Positions 50,775-59,550 of a stretch of DNA of 64,000 nt are shown here, piece by piece (the first letter of the stretch is position 1; the number at the start of each line of letters is the position of its first letter). The translations under genes and the position numbers were made by a program. The notes below the pieces were generated by a model, which was not told the origin of the DNA, ran no database searches, and saw only the letters and a program-made list of their open reading frames with translations. The DNA lies in contig DWVD01000113.1 of the NCBI GenBank assembly GCA_019120395.1, forward strand, positions 62,001 to 126,000, in the 5' to 3' direction. The DNA comes from Candidatus Gemmiger faecigallinarum (GTDB taxonomy: Bacteria; Bacillota; Clostridia; Oscillospirales; Ruminococcaceae).

Positions 50775-51563
50775 ATGGCACTGTTTACCACACTGTACTC
50801 CGGTTCGTCCGGCAACTGCGGGCTGGTCCTGCACGAAGGAAAATATCTGCTGATCGACATGGGCAAAAGCTGCCGCACCACACTGAACGCGCTGCGCAAG
50901 CTGGATCTGGCGGTGTCCGACTGCCAGGGCGTCCTGATCACCCACGAACATTCCGACCATGTCAGCGGGCTGGACACTTTCCTGCGGCATTACAGCGTGC
51001 CGGTGTACGGCTGCGCCGCCACGCTGGAGATGCTGGATTCCCGCGGGACCATCCCCCCGGCCATCGAGGCCATCGCCATCGACGGCCGAACCGAGGAGGT
51101 GGGCGATTTTGTGGTGACTTCCTTCCCCACCAGCCACGACGTGCCCTGCTGCGGCTACCGCATCCGGACCCCGGACGGCAAAACCATGGCCATCGCCACC
51201 GACCTGGGCACCCTGACGCCGGTGGTCCAGATGAACCTGGCCGGCTGCGACCTGGTGGCGCTGGAGGCCAACTACGACCGGTTCAGCCTGCAGGGCGGGC
51301 CATACCCCTATTACCTCAAAGTCCGCATTGCCAGCGACCGCGGTCACCTGGACAACCGCGCCTGCGCCGCCGAGCTGCTGGAGCTGATCCAGGACGGCTG
51401 CAAAAAGTTTGCGCTGTGCCACTTGAGCCAGACCAACAACACGCCGGAACTGGCCCTGACCACCGTTTACAACGTGCTGCTGGCCGCCGGCATCCAGCCG
51501 GGCAAAGACGTGCTGATCCAGGCCCAGACCCGAAACGATATTTCACCGTACATCGAATTTTAA
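50775..51563 (+). CDS. Metallo-beta-lactamase-fold hydrolase, YycJ/WalJ type
   Basis: 262 residues. LYSGSSGNCGLV start and ITHEHSDHVSGL (HxHxDH) metal motif, then TSHDVP and ATDLG supply further ligands; LSQTNNTPE near the end is typical of WalJ/YycJ nucleases or hydrolases in WalKR operons. The walK/walR genes are not adjacent here. rlmH follows, the known companion. Start ATG at 50775; an ATG 12 bases upstream has a site with no spacing. Confidence 0.9.
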   Translation: MALFTTLYSGSSGNCGLVLHEGKYLLIDMGKSCRTTLNALRKLDLAVSDCQGVLITHEHSDHVSGLDTFLRHYSVPVYGCAATLEMLDSRGTIPPAIEAIAIDGRTEEVGDFVVTSFPTSHDVPCCGYRIRTPDGKTMAIATDLGTLTPVVQMNLAGCDLVALEANYDRFSLQGGPYPYYLKVRIASDRGHLDNRACAAELLELIQDGCKKFALCHLSQTNNTPELALTTVYNVLLAAGIQPGKDVLIQAQTRNDISPYIEF

Positions 51564-51644
51564 GACGGGCTTCTGGCGGCTGCGGCGGCGGAAGGACGCT
51601 TTGGCGCGCGGCGGGGACGCCCCGCGCCGCGAAGGGGAGACCCC

Positions 51645-52130
51645 ATGCAAAACATCGACCTGATCTGCATCGGCAAACTGAACATGCCCTTTTATGCCGC
51701 CGGCGTGGCCGAATACCAGAAGCGGCTGGCGGCTTTCTGCAATTTCCGCATCATCGAGCTGCCGGAGGCCGCCATCGACGAGCGCCATGCCTCCGCCGCC
51801 CAGGTGGAGAAGGCGCTGGAAAAGGAGGCCAAGGCCATCCTGGGCGCGCTGCGCAAGGGCGAATACCTGGCCGCCCTCTGCGTGGAGGGCAGGCAGATCT
51901 CCAGCGAGGAGCTGGCCGACCTGATCGCCGGCCGCGCCATGAGTGGGGCAGGGGACATCGCTTTTGTCATCGGTTCCTCCCACGGCCTGGCACAAATCGT
52001 CAAGCGCGCGGCGCAAAGCCGCATCTCGCTGGGGCGCATCACCATGCCCCACCAGCTGGCCCGCCTGGTTCTGACCGAGCAGCTCTACCGCACCTGTTCC
52101 ATCAACGCGGGCATGAAATACCACAAATAA
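51645..52130 (+). CDS. rlmH: 23S rRNA pseudouridine-1915 N3-methyltransferase
   Basis: 161 residues; SPOUT methyltransferase. ICIGKLNMPFYAAGVAEYQKRL, FVIGSSHGL, LGRITMPHQLARLVLTEQLYR and the NAGMKYHK tail are the family signature. Modified base is in helix 69. Confidence 0.96.
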   Translation: MQNIDLICIGKLNMPFYAAGVAEYQKRLAAFCNFRIIELPEAAIDERHASAAQVEKALEKEAKAILGALRKGEYLAALCVEGRQISSEELADLIAGRAMSGAGDIAFVIGSSHGLAQIVKRAAQSRISLGRITMPHQLARLVLTEQLYRTCSINAGMKYHK

Positions 52131-52200
52131 ACATATCCTGACCCAAAGCCGCCGTTATTTGGCGGGCACGCCCCGCTATGCTGAACGGGAGGTCGTTATA

Positions 52201-53460
52201 ATGAAAAAACAGCTGCGCATTTTGGCGGCGGCCCTGGCGGGGGCGCTGCTTTCCGCCGCGCTGTTCGGCTGCGCGCCGGCGGGGACATCCCAAAGCCTGC
52301 CGCAGCCTTCCGCCGCGCCGCAGACGCCTTTGCCGGAACCGGAGCAGACCGCCGCGCCGCAGTCCGCCGCGCCGCAGCAGGCGGAACTCTCTCAGACTGT
52401 CGCAGAGCGGCTGGCCGGCATGACGCTGCGGGAAAAAATCGGCCAGATGTTCTTTGTGCGGCCCGACGCGCTGGACCCGGCGCAGGAGCAGGAGCAAATC
52501 GACGACGCGGATGCGGACGGCGTCACCGCCCTGACCGATGCGATGTCCGCCGTGCTGGCAGACTACCCGGTGGGCGGCGTGGTGATGTTCGGCAAGAACA
52601 TCACCGATCCGCAGCAGCTGGCGGATTTTACCGGCCAGCTGCACGCGGCCATGGATACGCCGCTGCTTGTCGGCATCGACGAGGAGGGCGGCGCGGTGGC
52701 GCGTCTTGCCAGCCACCCGGCCTTTGATCTGCCCCGGTACGAGAGCGCCGCCGTGGCCGCGGAAGGCGGCGCGCAGGCGGTGCGGCAGATGTATGCCGAG
52801 ATCGGCGGCTATCTGGACAGTTACGGCGTCGACCTGGACTTTGCCCCGGACGCCGACGTCAACACCAACCCGGACAATCCGGTCATCGGCACGCGGGCCT
52901 TTTCCTCCGACCCGCAGACCGCCGCCGAGATGGTCGCCGCCGCAGTGGAGGGTTTTGCGGACACCGGCGTGCTATGCTGCGTCAAGCATTATCCCGGTCA
53001 CGGCGATACCGCCGAGGACAGTCACAAATCGCTGGCAGTCACCCATAAGACCTGGCAGGAGCTTGCCGCCTGCGAGCTGCTGCCCTTCCGGGCCGGCATC
53101 GAGGCGGGCGCGGACCTGGTCATGGCGGGGCATATCGCCGCACCGCAGGTCACCGGCGGCGACATGCCTGCATCGCTGTCGCCGCAGCTGATGGGCATGC
53201 TGCGCAGCGAGCTGGGATATACCGGCGCCATCGTCACCGATTCGCTGGCCATGGAGGGCGTCACCGGCCTTTACTCCGCCGGCGAGGCCGCCGTGCTGGC
53301 GGTGCAGGCCGGCGCGGACATCCTGCTGATGCCCGCGGGCCTTGCCCAGGCCTTTGACGCGGTGGCGGCCGCCGTGGAGGATGGCACCATCCCCGAAAGC
53401 CGCATCGACGAGAGCGCGGCACGGGTGCTGGCATTGAAGGAAAAACGCGGACTGATCTGA
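52201..53460 (+). CDS. Glycoside hydrolase family 3 lipoprotein (NagZ-like)
   Basis: 419 residues. Lipoprotein signal with LFGC (Cys24), a Pro/Gln/Ala-rich spacer of about 35 residues, then the GH3 barrel: LREKIGQMFFV, VGGVVMFGKNI, DEEGGAVARL, KHYPGHGDTAEDSH (acid/base His) and IVTDSLAMEGV (nucleophile Asp). Compatible with beta-N-acetylglucosaminidase acting on wall fragments. Site GGGAGGTCG. Confidence 0.92.
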   Translation: MKKQLRILAAALAGALLSAALFGCAPAGTSQSLPQPSAAPQTPLPEPEQTAAPQSAAPQQAELSQTVAERLAGMTLREKIGQMFFVRPDALDPAQEQEQIDDADADGVTALTDAMSAVLADYPVGGVVMFGKNITDPQQLADFTGQLHAAMDTPLLVGIDEEGGAVARLASHPAFDLPRYESAAVAAEGGAQAVRQMYAEIGGYLDSYGVDLDFAPDADVNTNPDNPVIGTRAFSSDPQTAAEMVAAAVEGFADTGVLCCVKHYPGHGDTAEDSHKSLAVTHKTWQELAACELLPFRAGIEAGADLVMAGHIAAPQVTGGDMPASLSPQLMGMLRSELGYTGAIVTDSLAMEGVTGLYSAGEAAVLAVQAGADILLMPAGLAQAFDAVAAAVEDGTIPESRIDESAARVLALKEKRGLI

Positions 53461-53515
53461 CGCGCCGCCCGCATGACCGGCAGCAAAAAACGACCCGTTG
53501 AAAGGGGATACCGAG

Positions 53516-54562
53516 ATGTACACAGTGGATGGCGCTTTTCTGGCGCAGCGGGTGTCCGGCATCCAGCGGTATACGCTGGAGATCCTGGCGGAGCTGGACA
53601 GGATCATCGAGCCGGGGGAGGTGGAACTGGCCGTGCCGCCCGGCGCCGCCGCGCCGGAATACCAAAACATTCGGGCGGTGCCCACCGGCAGCCATACGGG
53701 CATGCTGTGGGAGCAGCTGGACTACCCGGCTTACCTGCGCAAAAACGGCCGGCTGGGCCTGTGCACCTGCAACGTCATCCCGCTGTCCGGGTTCCGCGGC
53801 ATTGCGGTGGTGCACGACGTCTGCTACCGCGCCCGTCCGGACTTTTATACTGCGCCCCGCGCGCGCCTGAGCGCCGCGTGGCACCGGATGCAGTACCGGG
53901 TCATTGCCAGGACCTGCAGCCGCATTGTAACGGTCTCCCGCTTTTCCGGCCACGAGCTGGAAAAATACTACGGCGTCAGCCCGGACCGGGTCACGGTGAT
54001 CCCCAATGCCTGGCAGCACATGCAGCGGGTGGAAGCGGACGACGGCGTATTTGCCAAATGGCCGCAGCTGAAACAGGGGAAATACTATTTTTCCATGTCC
54101 AATCTGCTCAAGAACAAAAATTTCCCCTGGGTCCTGCGGGCAGCCCAAAACAAACCGGACGCCGTTTTTGCCATTGCAGGCGGCGGCGACCTGGCCGCGG
54201 CGGCCGGCAAACGGGGCCTGCATGCGCCGTCCAATGTGCTGTGCCTGGGGTATGTTTCGGACGGGGAAGCCAAAGCGCTGATGGCAAACTGCAAAGCGTT
54301 TGTGTTCCCGACCCTGTACGAGGGTTTTGGCATCCCGCCGCTGGAGGCCATTGCCTGCGGCGCGCCCCGGGTCCTGGTCAGCAACACCCCCTGCATGCGC
54401 GAGATTTACGGGACCCATGCCGATTACATCGACCTGGAGACCAACCACGGCAATGTGGACGACGTTGTTCACGGTCATGACGCGGCCGGCGTACTGGAGC
54501 GGTATTCCTGGGCGGAGAGCGCCCGGCTACTGCGGGATCTGCTGCGCAGTGCGGATGTATGA
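53516..54562 (+). CDS. Glycosyltransferase family 4-like
   Basis: 348 residues, GT-B fold. VSGIQRYTLEIL near the N-terminus, TVSRFSGHELEKYYGV, VIPNAW, a C-lobe SMSNLLKNKNFPWVLRAA, and the signature FPTLYEGFGIPPLEAIACGAP with its Glu-7-Glu donor motif. Likely adds sugar from a nucleotide donor to a lipid or polysaccharide. ATG at 53516 with AAAGGGG. No other surface-sugar genes are near. Confidence 0.9.
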   Translation: MYTVDGAFLAQRVSGIQRYTLEILAELDRIIEPGEVELAVPPGAAAPEYQNIRAVPTGSHTGMLWEQLDYPAYLRKNGRLGLCTCNVIPLSGFRGIAVVHDVCYRARPDFYTAPRARLSAAWHRMQYRVIARTCSRIVTVSRFSGHELEKYYGVSPDRVTVIPNAWQHMQRVEADDGVFAKWPQLKQGKYYFSMSNLLKNKNFPWVLRAAQNKPDAVFAIAGGGDLAAAAGKRGLHAPSNVLCLGYVSDGEAKALMANCKAFVFPTLYEGFGIPPLEAIACGAPRVLVSNTPCMREIYGTHADYIDLETNHGNVDDVVHGHDAAGVLERYSWAESARLLRDLLRSADV

Positions 54563-54592
54563 CCGGCCCCTCCCCGCAAAAAAAGAAAAGCC

Positions 54593-54650
54593 GCGGCGCG
54601 GACGCCGGCGGGATGTGCCGCCGGTATCCGCGCCGCTTTGTTGTTTTTTT
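54593..54650 (+). terminator. Terminator of the glycosyltransferase gene
   Basis: GCGGCGCGGA..CCGGCGG with complement (an internal mismatch) and T-rich tail with T7. Confidence 0.75.
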
Positions 54651-54700
54651 GCAGGAAGCAGCGGCTGTGCAAAGACGGGAAACGAAAAGCGGCGAATATT

Positions 54701-54720
54701 TTTAGTAAAAATTTAGTAAA
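54701..54720 (+). repeat. Direct repeat TTTAGTAAA (x2) before the LacI promoter
   Basis: Copies at 54701-54709 and 54712-54720, 11-bp period, six bases before the -35 box. The half-palindromic unit suggests a DNA-binding site, perhaps of the LacI protein itself. Confidence 0.5.
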
Positions 54721-54725
54721 TAATG

Positions 54726-54753
54726 TTGACCCGGCTGATTTTTACGGTATAAT
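54726..54753 (+). promoter_or_regulatory. Promoter of lacI-type gene
   Basis: TTGACC (54726-54731), 16 bases, TATAAT (54748-54753). Confidence 0.8.
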
Positions 54754-54791
54754 GCAAGTGGTAGAAACGACCGGGCAGGAAGGGGAACGCT

Positions 54792-55769
54792 ATGGCAACG
54801 ATCAAGGATGTGGCGCAGGCTGCCCAGGTATCTGCCGCCGCCGTGTCCCGCGTCCTTAACAGGGACGAGAATCTTTCCGTCAGCCCGGAGGTGCGCGCGC
54901 GCATCTTTCAGGCGGCGCACCGGCTGGGGTATGTTTCCCCGCGCCAGCGCCGCGCGGCGGAAAGCCGGCGGCACCTTACCATCGGCGTGGCGGACTGGCG
55001 GATCGTCCGGCCGGACCGCCCGAACGTCCGGCTGTCCTCGCTGTCCTGCCTGGTGCAGATGATGACCGACCGGTACGAGGTCCAGTTCGTGCGCCTGACC
55101 TGCGGCCAGACGTTGCCGGTGGACGGGATCATCGCCTTTGGCCGTTTCAGCGCCGAGGAAGTGGATTTCCTGCGCGCCCAGTCGCCGTCCATCGTGTTCG
55201 TCAATTCGGACCAGCGCAACTACGAGTTTGACCAGGTGCAGGTGGATTTCCAGCGCGGTCTGGAGCAGATGACCGCCTATCTGCTGGATACCAAGCGGTA
55301 CACCGGCATCGGATACATCGGCGGCGTGTATCAGAGCGGCAACAGCCAGATCGGCGTCATGCGCGCCGAAGGGCTGCGGCGGGAGCTGGAAGCCCGCGGC
55401 AAGTACGATCCGCGCCTGTTCCACATCGGCGAGATCAGCCGGGAGAGCGGCTATACGCTGGCGCGGCGGGCGGTCGAGAACGGCGCTTTGGCCGAAGCCA
55501 TGCTGCTGGGCAGCGACGAGGTCGCCGAGGGCGCCATGGAGGCGTTCCGGGAACTGGGGCTGCGCATCCCCAAGGACGTGGCGGTCATCATCTACCAGGA
55601 CATCCAGACGCTGGAGAGCCGGTGGCCCACCGGCACCCGCATCGAGATGTATCCCGACTATGTGTGGGAGAACGCGCTGGAGCTTTTGTTCGGGCGGATC
55701 AGCCAGCGCCGCAGCCAGCCGGTCACCGTCACGGTGCCCGCGCACATCCGCATCGGGGACAGCGCCTGA
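54792..55769 (+). CDS. LacI/GalR-family transcriptional regulator
   Basis: 325 residues. Helix-turn-helix and hinge at the N-terminus (ATIKDVAQAAQVSAAAVSRVLN then RLGYVS). The effector domain of periplasmic-binding type reads GYIGGVYQSGNSQIGVMRAEGLRREL and ends in an AHIRIGDSA tail. Such regulators bind sugars, nucleosides or phosphorylated sugars. It stands directly before the phn-type transporter and is a plausible regulator of it. Weak conservation in the dimer core leaves the effector unknown. Confidence 0.9.
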   Translation: MATIKDVAQAAQVSAAAVSRVLNRDENLSVSPEVRARIFQAAHRLGYVSPRQRRAAESRRHLTIGVADWRIVRPDRPNVRLSSLSCLVQMMTDRYEVQFVRLTCGQTLPVDGIIAFGRFSAEEVDFLRAQSPSIVFVNSDQRNYEFDQVQVDFQRGLEQMTAYLLDTKRYTGIGYIGGVYQSGNSQIGVMRAEGLRRELEARGKYDPRLFHIGEISRESGYTLARRAVENGALAEAMLLGSDEVAEGAMEAFRELGLRIPKDVAVIIYQDIQTLESRWPTGTRIEMYPDYVWENALELLFGRISQRRSQPVTVTVPAHIRIGDSA

Positions 55770-55792
55770 ACGGGGCGAACCGGGTCAGAAAG

Positions 55793-55817
55793 GTGTAAAG
55801 GGAAGATCCCTTTTACA
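55793..55817 (+). terminator. Hairpin between lacI-type gene and phnD
   Basis: GTGTAAAGGGA against CCCTTTTACA, short loop. Could be a weak terminator or an operator; no long T-run. Confidence 0.4.
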
Positions 55818-55878
55818 TATAGAACACTTGCAAGGAAAGAACACAAACAAAGTTTGACACAACAGGAGGACACCAAAC

Positions 55879-56985
55879 ATGAAAAAGGCAGTTTCTCTTA
55901 TGCTGGCGGGCGCGCTGTGCGCCGGCCTGATGGCCGGCTGCTCCAGCAGTTCCAGCAGCTCCAGCAGCGCTGCGGACAACAGCGCTTCTTCCGGCAGCGA
56001 GAGCACGGCGAGCACCCCGGAGGGGAGCGAAGCCAACAAGGAGATCGACACCCTGCGCATCGCCTTTGTTCCTTCGCGCGAGCCGGAGGAGATCATCACC
56101 GCTACCGAGCCGCTGAAGCAGCTGCTGACCGACGAGCTGGCCAAACTGGGCTATGATGTGGGCACCGTCGACATCACCGTCGGCACCAGCTACGAGGCTG
56201 TGGGCGAGGCTCTGTCCGCCGGCACTGCCGACGTGGGCCTGATCCCCGGCGGCACCTACGTGCTGTACGACGACGGCTGCGACGTTCTGCTGACCGCTAC
56301 CCGCGACGGCCTGTCCATCGACTCGGACAGCGCCAAGGACTGGAACGACAACGCCCCCACCGAGCCCACCACCGAGCAGGTCACCAGCTACCGCGCCCTG
56401 ATCATCGCCGGCCCCTCTGAGAAGGGCCAGGAACTGGCCGCCAAGATCAACGCCGGCGAGGCCCTGACCTGGGACGACGTCAACAGCGCCAACTGGAGCG
56501 TTGCCAACTCCTCCTCTCCGGCCGGCTACATTTATCCCTCGCTGTGGCTGCAGGAGAACTTTGAGACCAACATCACCGACCTGGCCCATGCCGTGCAGTC
56601 CGACTCCTACGGCAGCGCCTTCGCCCGTCTGGCTTCCGGCCAGGTGGACGTGCTGTGCACCTACGCCGACGCTCGCCGCGATTACGAGGACGAGTGGACC
56701 AGCGAGTACGGCATGACCAACAGCATCTGGGAGGACACCGCCGTGATCGGCGTGACCCCCGCCATCTACAACGACACCATCAGCGTCAGCAAGACCTCGC
56801 CCATCATGGACGACGATTTCAAGGCGGCGCTGTCCCAGGCCTTCATCAACATCGGCAACACCGAGGAAGGCAAGGAAGTCATCGCTATTTACAGCCACAA
56901 CGGCTACCAGCCGGCCCAGTCCTCGGACTATGACTCCGAGCGTGCCGCGCAGGAAATGATCCAGTCGCTGAACAGCGCCTCCTGA
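55879..56985 (+). CDS. phnD: PhnD-type phosphate/phosphonate-binding lipoprotein
   Basis: 368 residues. Lipobox MAGC (Cys21) followed by a nine-Ser run and spacer, then RIAFVPSREPEEIITATEPL, the PhnD family start. VGLIPGGTYVL, SSSPAGYIYPSLWL and RLASGQVDVLCTYAD continue the fold. Binds a phosphonate or organophosphate for the PhnC/PhnE transporter that follows. Codon use is strongly biased as for highly expressed genes. Good ribosome site ACAGGAGGACACC. Confidence 0.9.
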   Translation: MKKAVSLMLAGALCAGLMAGCSSSSSSSSSAADNSASSGSESTASTPEGSEANKEIDTLRIAFVPSREPEEIITATEPLKQLLTDELAKLGYDVGTVDITVGTSYEAVGEALSAGTADVGLIPGGTYVLYDDGCDVLLTATRDGLSIDSDSAKDWNDNAPTEPTTEQVTSYRALIIAGPSEKGQELAAKINAGEALTWDDVNSANWSVANSSSPAGYIYPSLWLQENFETNITDLAHAVQSDSYGSAFARLASGQVDVLCTYADARRDYEDEWTSEYGMTNSIWEDTAVIGVTPAIYNDTISVSKTSPIMDDDFKAALSQAFINIGNTEEGKEVIAIYSHNGYQPAQSSDYDSERAAQEMIQSLNSAS

Positions 56986-57028
56986 CCGGGGCAACCGCTG
57001 TATCACAGCCGGGCCGTATCGGATAAAG

Positions 57029-57064
57029 AACGGAAGGGAGGCCGGCGCTTCCCTTCCGTTTTTT
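57029..57064 (+). terminator. Terminator between phnD and phnC
   Basis: AACGGAAGGGA, nine-base loop, TCCCTTCCGTT and T6. Inside the operon, as is common where a binding protein must outnumber its transporter. Confidence 0.8.
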
Positions 57065-57138
57065 GTGCGCCGGCCAAACAGGGCAGCACCGGGCTACCAA
57101 ATACTCCGGGGCAAAGTATAAAACGTGAGGGTTTCAGT

Positions 57139-57897
57139 ATGATTGTTTTTGAAGATGTGAGCAAACAGTATCCCAACGGCTTTATGGGCCTGAAGCATGT
57201 CAACCTGACCATCGACCAGGGCGAGTTTGTCGCCATCATCGGCCTGTCCGGCGCAGGCAAATCCACCCTGATCCGCACCATCAACCGCATGCACGACATT
57301 ACCGGCGGCAAGCTGACGGTGGACGACGTGGATGTGATGACGCTGCACGGCCAGAAGCTGCGCGCCTTCCGCCGGAAGATCGGCATGATCTTCCAGTCCT
57401 TCAACCTGATCACCCGGACCACCGTCATCAAAAACGTGCTCACGGCTTTTGTTCCGGACATGCCCTGGTGGCGCGCCACTTTCGGCGTTTTTACCCGCGA
57501 GGAAAAAATGAAGGCGCTGGAAGCGCTGGACAAGGTGGGCATCCTGGATAAGGCCTACGTGCGCGCCGACCAGCTTTCGGGCGGTCAGCAGCAGCGCGTG
57601 GCGCTGGCCCGCACCCTGGCCCAGAACCCCCAGATCATCCTGGCCGACGAGCCGGTGGCGTCGCTGGACCCGGTCACCGCCAAGCAGGTCATGGACGACT
57701 TTGCCCGCATCAATCAGGAGATGAAGATCACCGTCCTGATCAACATCCACCACGTGGATCTGGCGCTGCAGTATGCCCGCCGGGTGATCGGTATCCGCGG
57801 CGGCGAGGTCATCTACGACGGCCCGGCCGACCAGGTGGATCAGGAAGTCCTGGACAAGATCTACCAGCGCGACGGGGAGGAGGCTGCCGAGGAATGA
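57139..57897 (+). CDS. phnC: PhnC-type ABC ATPase
   Basis: 252 residues. Walker A GLSGAGKSTLIR, Q-loop FQSF, signature QLSGGQQQRVALAR, Walker B ILADEPVASLDP, and H-loop NIHHVD typical of the phosphonate family. Coupled by ATGA to the first permease. Confidence 0.94.
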   Translation: MIVFEDVSKQYPNGFMGLKHVNLTIDQGEFVAIIGLSGAGKSTLIRTINRMHDITGGKLTVDDVDVMTLHGQKLRAFRRKIGMIFQSFNLITRTTVIKNVLTAFVPDMPWWRATFGVFTREEKMKALEALDKVGILDKAYVRADQLSGGQQQRVALARTLAQNPQIILADEPVASLDPVTAKQVMDDFARINQEMKITVLINIHHVDLALQYARRVIGIRGGEVIYDGPADQVDQEVLDKIYQRDGEEAAEE

Positions 57898-58715
57898 GCG
57901 TTTACGACAAGATCTTTCCGCCCAAGACCATCACGCTGGCCAACGGCAAGACGGTGCAGCGGCCCCGCTCCCGCATGCCGCTGATCGTGCTGGTGCTGCT
58001 GGCCATGTCGGCGCTGTCGGTCTACATCACCGGCTTTGATCTGACGGTGCTGGTCACCCGCATCAATCAGTTTTTCGTCATTCTGGGTCAGATGATCCCG
58101 CCGGACTGGTCTTACATGTCCCAGGTCTGGGGGCCGCTGTTCGACACCATCAAAATGTCGCTGCTGGGCTCGGTCATCGGCTCGCTGCTGGCGGTGCCGT
58201 TTGCCATGGTCGCTTCCACCAACATCATCCACAACAATGTGGTGGTCAGCATCGTGCGCCTGTTCCTCAGCATCGTCCGCACGCTGCCTACTCTGGTCTC
58301 GGCGCTGATCGCCACCTACATTTTCGGTCTGGGCACGCTGGCCGGCACCACCGCCATCGCGGTGTTTACCTTTGCCTACATCGGCAAGATTTTGTACGAG
58401 GAGATCGAGACGGTGGACATGGGCGCTTTTGAGGCGATGGAAGCCATGGGCGCCACCAAAGTCCGCGCTTTCATCAGCGCCATCGTGCCGCAGGTGCTGC
58501 CGTCCTATCTGTCCAACTGCCTGTTCTGTTTCGAGGGCAACGTCCGCTATGCCTCCATCCTGGGCTACGTGGGTGCAGGCGGCCTGGGCCTGATTTTGAA
58601 CGAGAAGATCGGCTGGCGCGAATATCCCAGCGTTGGCATGATCCTGCTGGCGCTGTTCGTCACGGTGTTTATCATCGAGTCGATCAGCCGTGCCGCCCGC
58701 AAGCGGCTGGTTTGA
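57894..58715 (+). CDS. phnE: PhnE-type ABC permease, first
   Basis: 273 residues with six helices. EAA-loop type segment GAFEAMEAMGATKVRAF and a ETVDMGAF lead; GNVRYASILGYVGAGGLG at the end is the PhnE mark. Overlaps phnC by four bases. It likely forms a heterodimer with the next permease. Confidence 0.92.
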   Translation: MSVYDKIFPPKTITLANGKTVQRPRSRMPLIVLVLLAMSALSVYITGFDLTVLVTRINQFFVILGQMIPPDWSYMSQVWGPLFDTIKMSLLGSVIGSLLAVPFAMVASTNIIHNNVVVSIVRLFLSIVRTLPTLVSALIATYIFGLGTLAGTTAIAVFTFAYIGKILYEEIETVDMGAFEAMEAMGATKVRAFISAIVPQVLPSYLSNCLFCFEGNVRYASILGYVGAGGLGLILNEKIGWREYPSVGMILLALFVTVFIIESISRAARKRLV

Positions 58716-58734
58716 CAGGGGAGGGGGATACAGT

Positions 58735-59544
58735 ATGAACAAACGCATCCAACAGGCGTATGATTCCCGCCCGCGCAAGTGGGTGTTTGAGCTGGTCATC
58801 GCGCTGATCGTGCTGGCGCTGATCGTGTGGAGCGCCACCGCCGTCGAAACCAGCGGCACCACCCAGAGCGGCGCCGTTATCGCCATGAACATTCTGGCCG
58901 GCATTTTTCAGCCGGATACCAGCCTGCTGTTCAACCTGACCACCCAGGGCGTGCCCTATCTGCTTCTGGAGACCATCTGCATCGCCTTTTTGGGCACTGT
59001 GGTGGGCGCGATCATCTCGATCCCGCTGGCGTTCCTCTCGGCGTCCAACCTGACGCCCAAGCCGGTGGCTTTTGTGGGGCGCATCCTGATCATGGCGGTG
59101 CGCACTGTGCCCGCCATGGTGTACGGCCTGATGTTTGTGCGCGTCACCGGCCCCGGCGCGTTTGCCGGCCTTTTGACCATGTCGCTGTGCTCGGTGGGCA
59201 TGGTCAGCAAAATGTACATCGAAGCCATCGAGGACCTGGACACCCATGTGCTGGAGTCGCTGGACGCCGCGGGCTGCACCACCTGGCAGAAGATCCGCTA
59301 CGGCGTTCTGCCCCAGCTGATGCCCAATTTTGCCTCCACCGCCATCTACCGCTTTGACATCAACCTGCGCGACGCCACCGTGCTGGGTCTGGTGGGCGCG
59401 GGCGGCATCGGCGCGCCGCTGATCTTTGCCATGAACAGCTACCGTTGGAACGAGGCGGGCGCCATTCTGGCCGGTTTGATCGTGCTGGTGCTCATTGTCG
59501 AGTGGATCTCCACCAAGATCCGCGTCAAGCTGGCGCGGGGGTGA
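58735..59544 (+). CDS. phnE: PhnE-type ABC permease, second
   Basis: 269 residues, six helices, with HVLESLDAAGCTTWQKIRYG (EAA-like loop) and RDATVLGLVGAGGIGAPL. Start at 58735 has GGGGAGGGGG. Together with the preceding permease, the ATPase and PhnD it forms a complete importer. Confidence 0.92.
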   Translation: MNKRIQQAYDSRPRKWVFELVIALIVLALIVWSATAVETSGTTQSGAVIAMNILAGIFQPDTSLLFNLTTQGVPYLLLETICIAFLGTVVGAIISIPLAFLSASNLTPKPVAFVGRILIMAVRTVPAMVYGLMFVRVTGPGAFAGLLTMSLCSVGMVSKMYIEAIEDLDTHVLESLDAAGCTTWQKIRYGVLPQLMPNFASTAIYRFDINLRDATVLGLVGAGGIGAPLIFAMNSYRWNEAGAILAGLIVLVLIVEWISTKIRVKLARG

Positions 59545-59550
59545 TCGGCA

